From: an uncultured Enterovibrio sp.
GTDB taxonomy: Bacteria > Pseudomonadota > Gammaproteobacteria > Enterobacterales > Vibrionaceae
Direction: 5' to 3'
Assembly: GCA_947041315.1 (NCBI GenBank)
Contig: CAMRDW010000010.1
Location: 1 to 36,954 of the forward strand
DNA: 36,954 nt
Each line of letters starts with the position of its first letter. Within the stretch, counting starts at the first letter, position 1. The position numbers and the translations under genes were made by a program. Shown in pieces: positions 36,794-36,954 of the stretch. The notes under the pieces are model-generated. The model was not told the DNA's origin. It ran no database searches and saw nothing but the letters and a program-made list of their open reading frames with translations.

Positions 36794-36954
36794 GATTGAT
36801 TTTTAGTCATTCAATTACTTGACGGCCTAAAAATCTAGCCCCACAGGTGACGTTATGTGAAAAACAGTGTTTTCAGTTTGAGTTTCAAAGGTAAATTGTA
36901 ATAAATCGATATATGATGCGAAACGACGAATATAGCCTAATCAAAAATCAAAAA
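36794..36954. other. Right-edge non-coding sequence
   Basis: AT-rich sequence with no gene. GACGAATATAG at 36925-36935 repeats the motif found 78 bases before the previous gene's start, which may mean a similar promoter for a gene beyond the edge. Confidence 0.35.

Overview
The window looks like chromosome of an AT-rich gammaproteobacterium with an outer membrane. The identification rests on conserved gene blocks: miaB-ybeZ-ybeY-corC-lnt with a divergent ubiF, prs-ispE-lolB, and hemA-prfA-prmC-sirB2-sirB1-kdsA. Together with umuDC, malX/malY and the CBM73-like domain, the protein sequences point to the Vibrionales/Alteromonadales (Shewanella-like) side of the class. The genus cannot be fixed from sequence alone. 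No rRNA, tRNA, CRISPR array, transposase or integrase gene was seen.

Layout. 1-135: start of a secreted protein gene that runs off the left edge. 867-7527 (minus): miaB, ybeZ, ybeY, corC, lnt and a YqhD-type alcohol dehydrogenase, tightly packed, with abutting or overlapping genes. 7879-9039: divergent ubiF-like monooxygenase. 9421-17489: accessory region with a small lipoprotein, a long gene-poor stretch, a secreted protein with a chitin-binding-like C-terminus, and a 1594-residue RTX protein built by internal duplication. 17799-19505 (minus): ychF and pth. 19765-21428: SOS-controlled umuDC. 21653-24116 (minus): prs, ispE, lolB. 24515-29480 (minus): an orphan prepilin-like gene, then malY and malX. 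29990-35380 (plus): hemA to kdsA. 35795-36793: an unrecognised Lys/Ser-rich protein.

How the genes work together. The core blocks cover tRNA modification and ribosome maturation (miaB, ybeZ, ybeY), lipoprotein acylation and localisation (lnt, lolB), nucleotide and isoprenoid precursors (prs, ispE), haem and translation termination (hemA, prfA, prmC), LPS Kdo (kdsA) and ubiquinone (ubiF). The accessory parts are surface or secreted proteins (RTX, CBM protein, pilin-like protein), sugar uptake (malX/malY) and error-prone repair (umuDC).

The most notable structural signal is a dispersed family of about 125-130 bp repeats. There are nine near full-length copies plus one fragment and one diverged copy, all with imperfect terminal inverted repeats (TATACCC...GGGTATA). 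They lie almost only between genes, and six sit just downstream of a stop codon. They look like a non-autonomous MITE-like or REP-like element. Other points worth attention are the duplicated modular architecture of the RTX protein, stem-loops plus a repeat copy between malX and malY, a C10 tract inside lnt, and the translational coupling of lnt to the YqhD-like gene.
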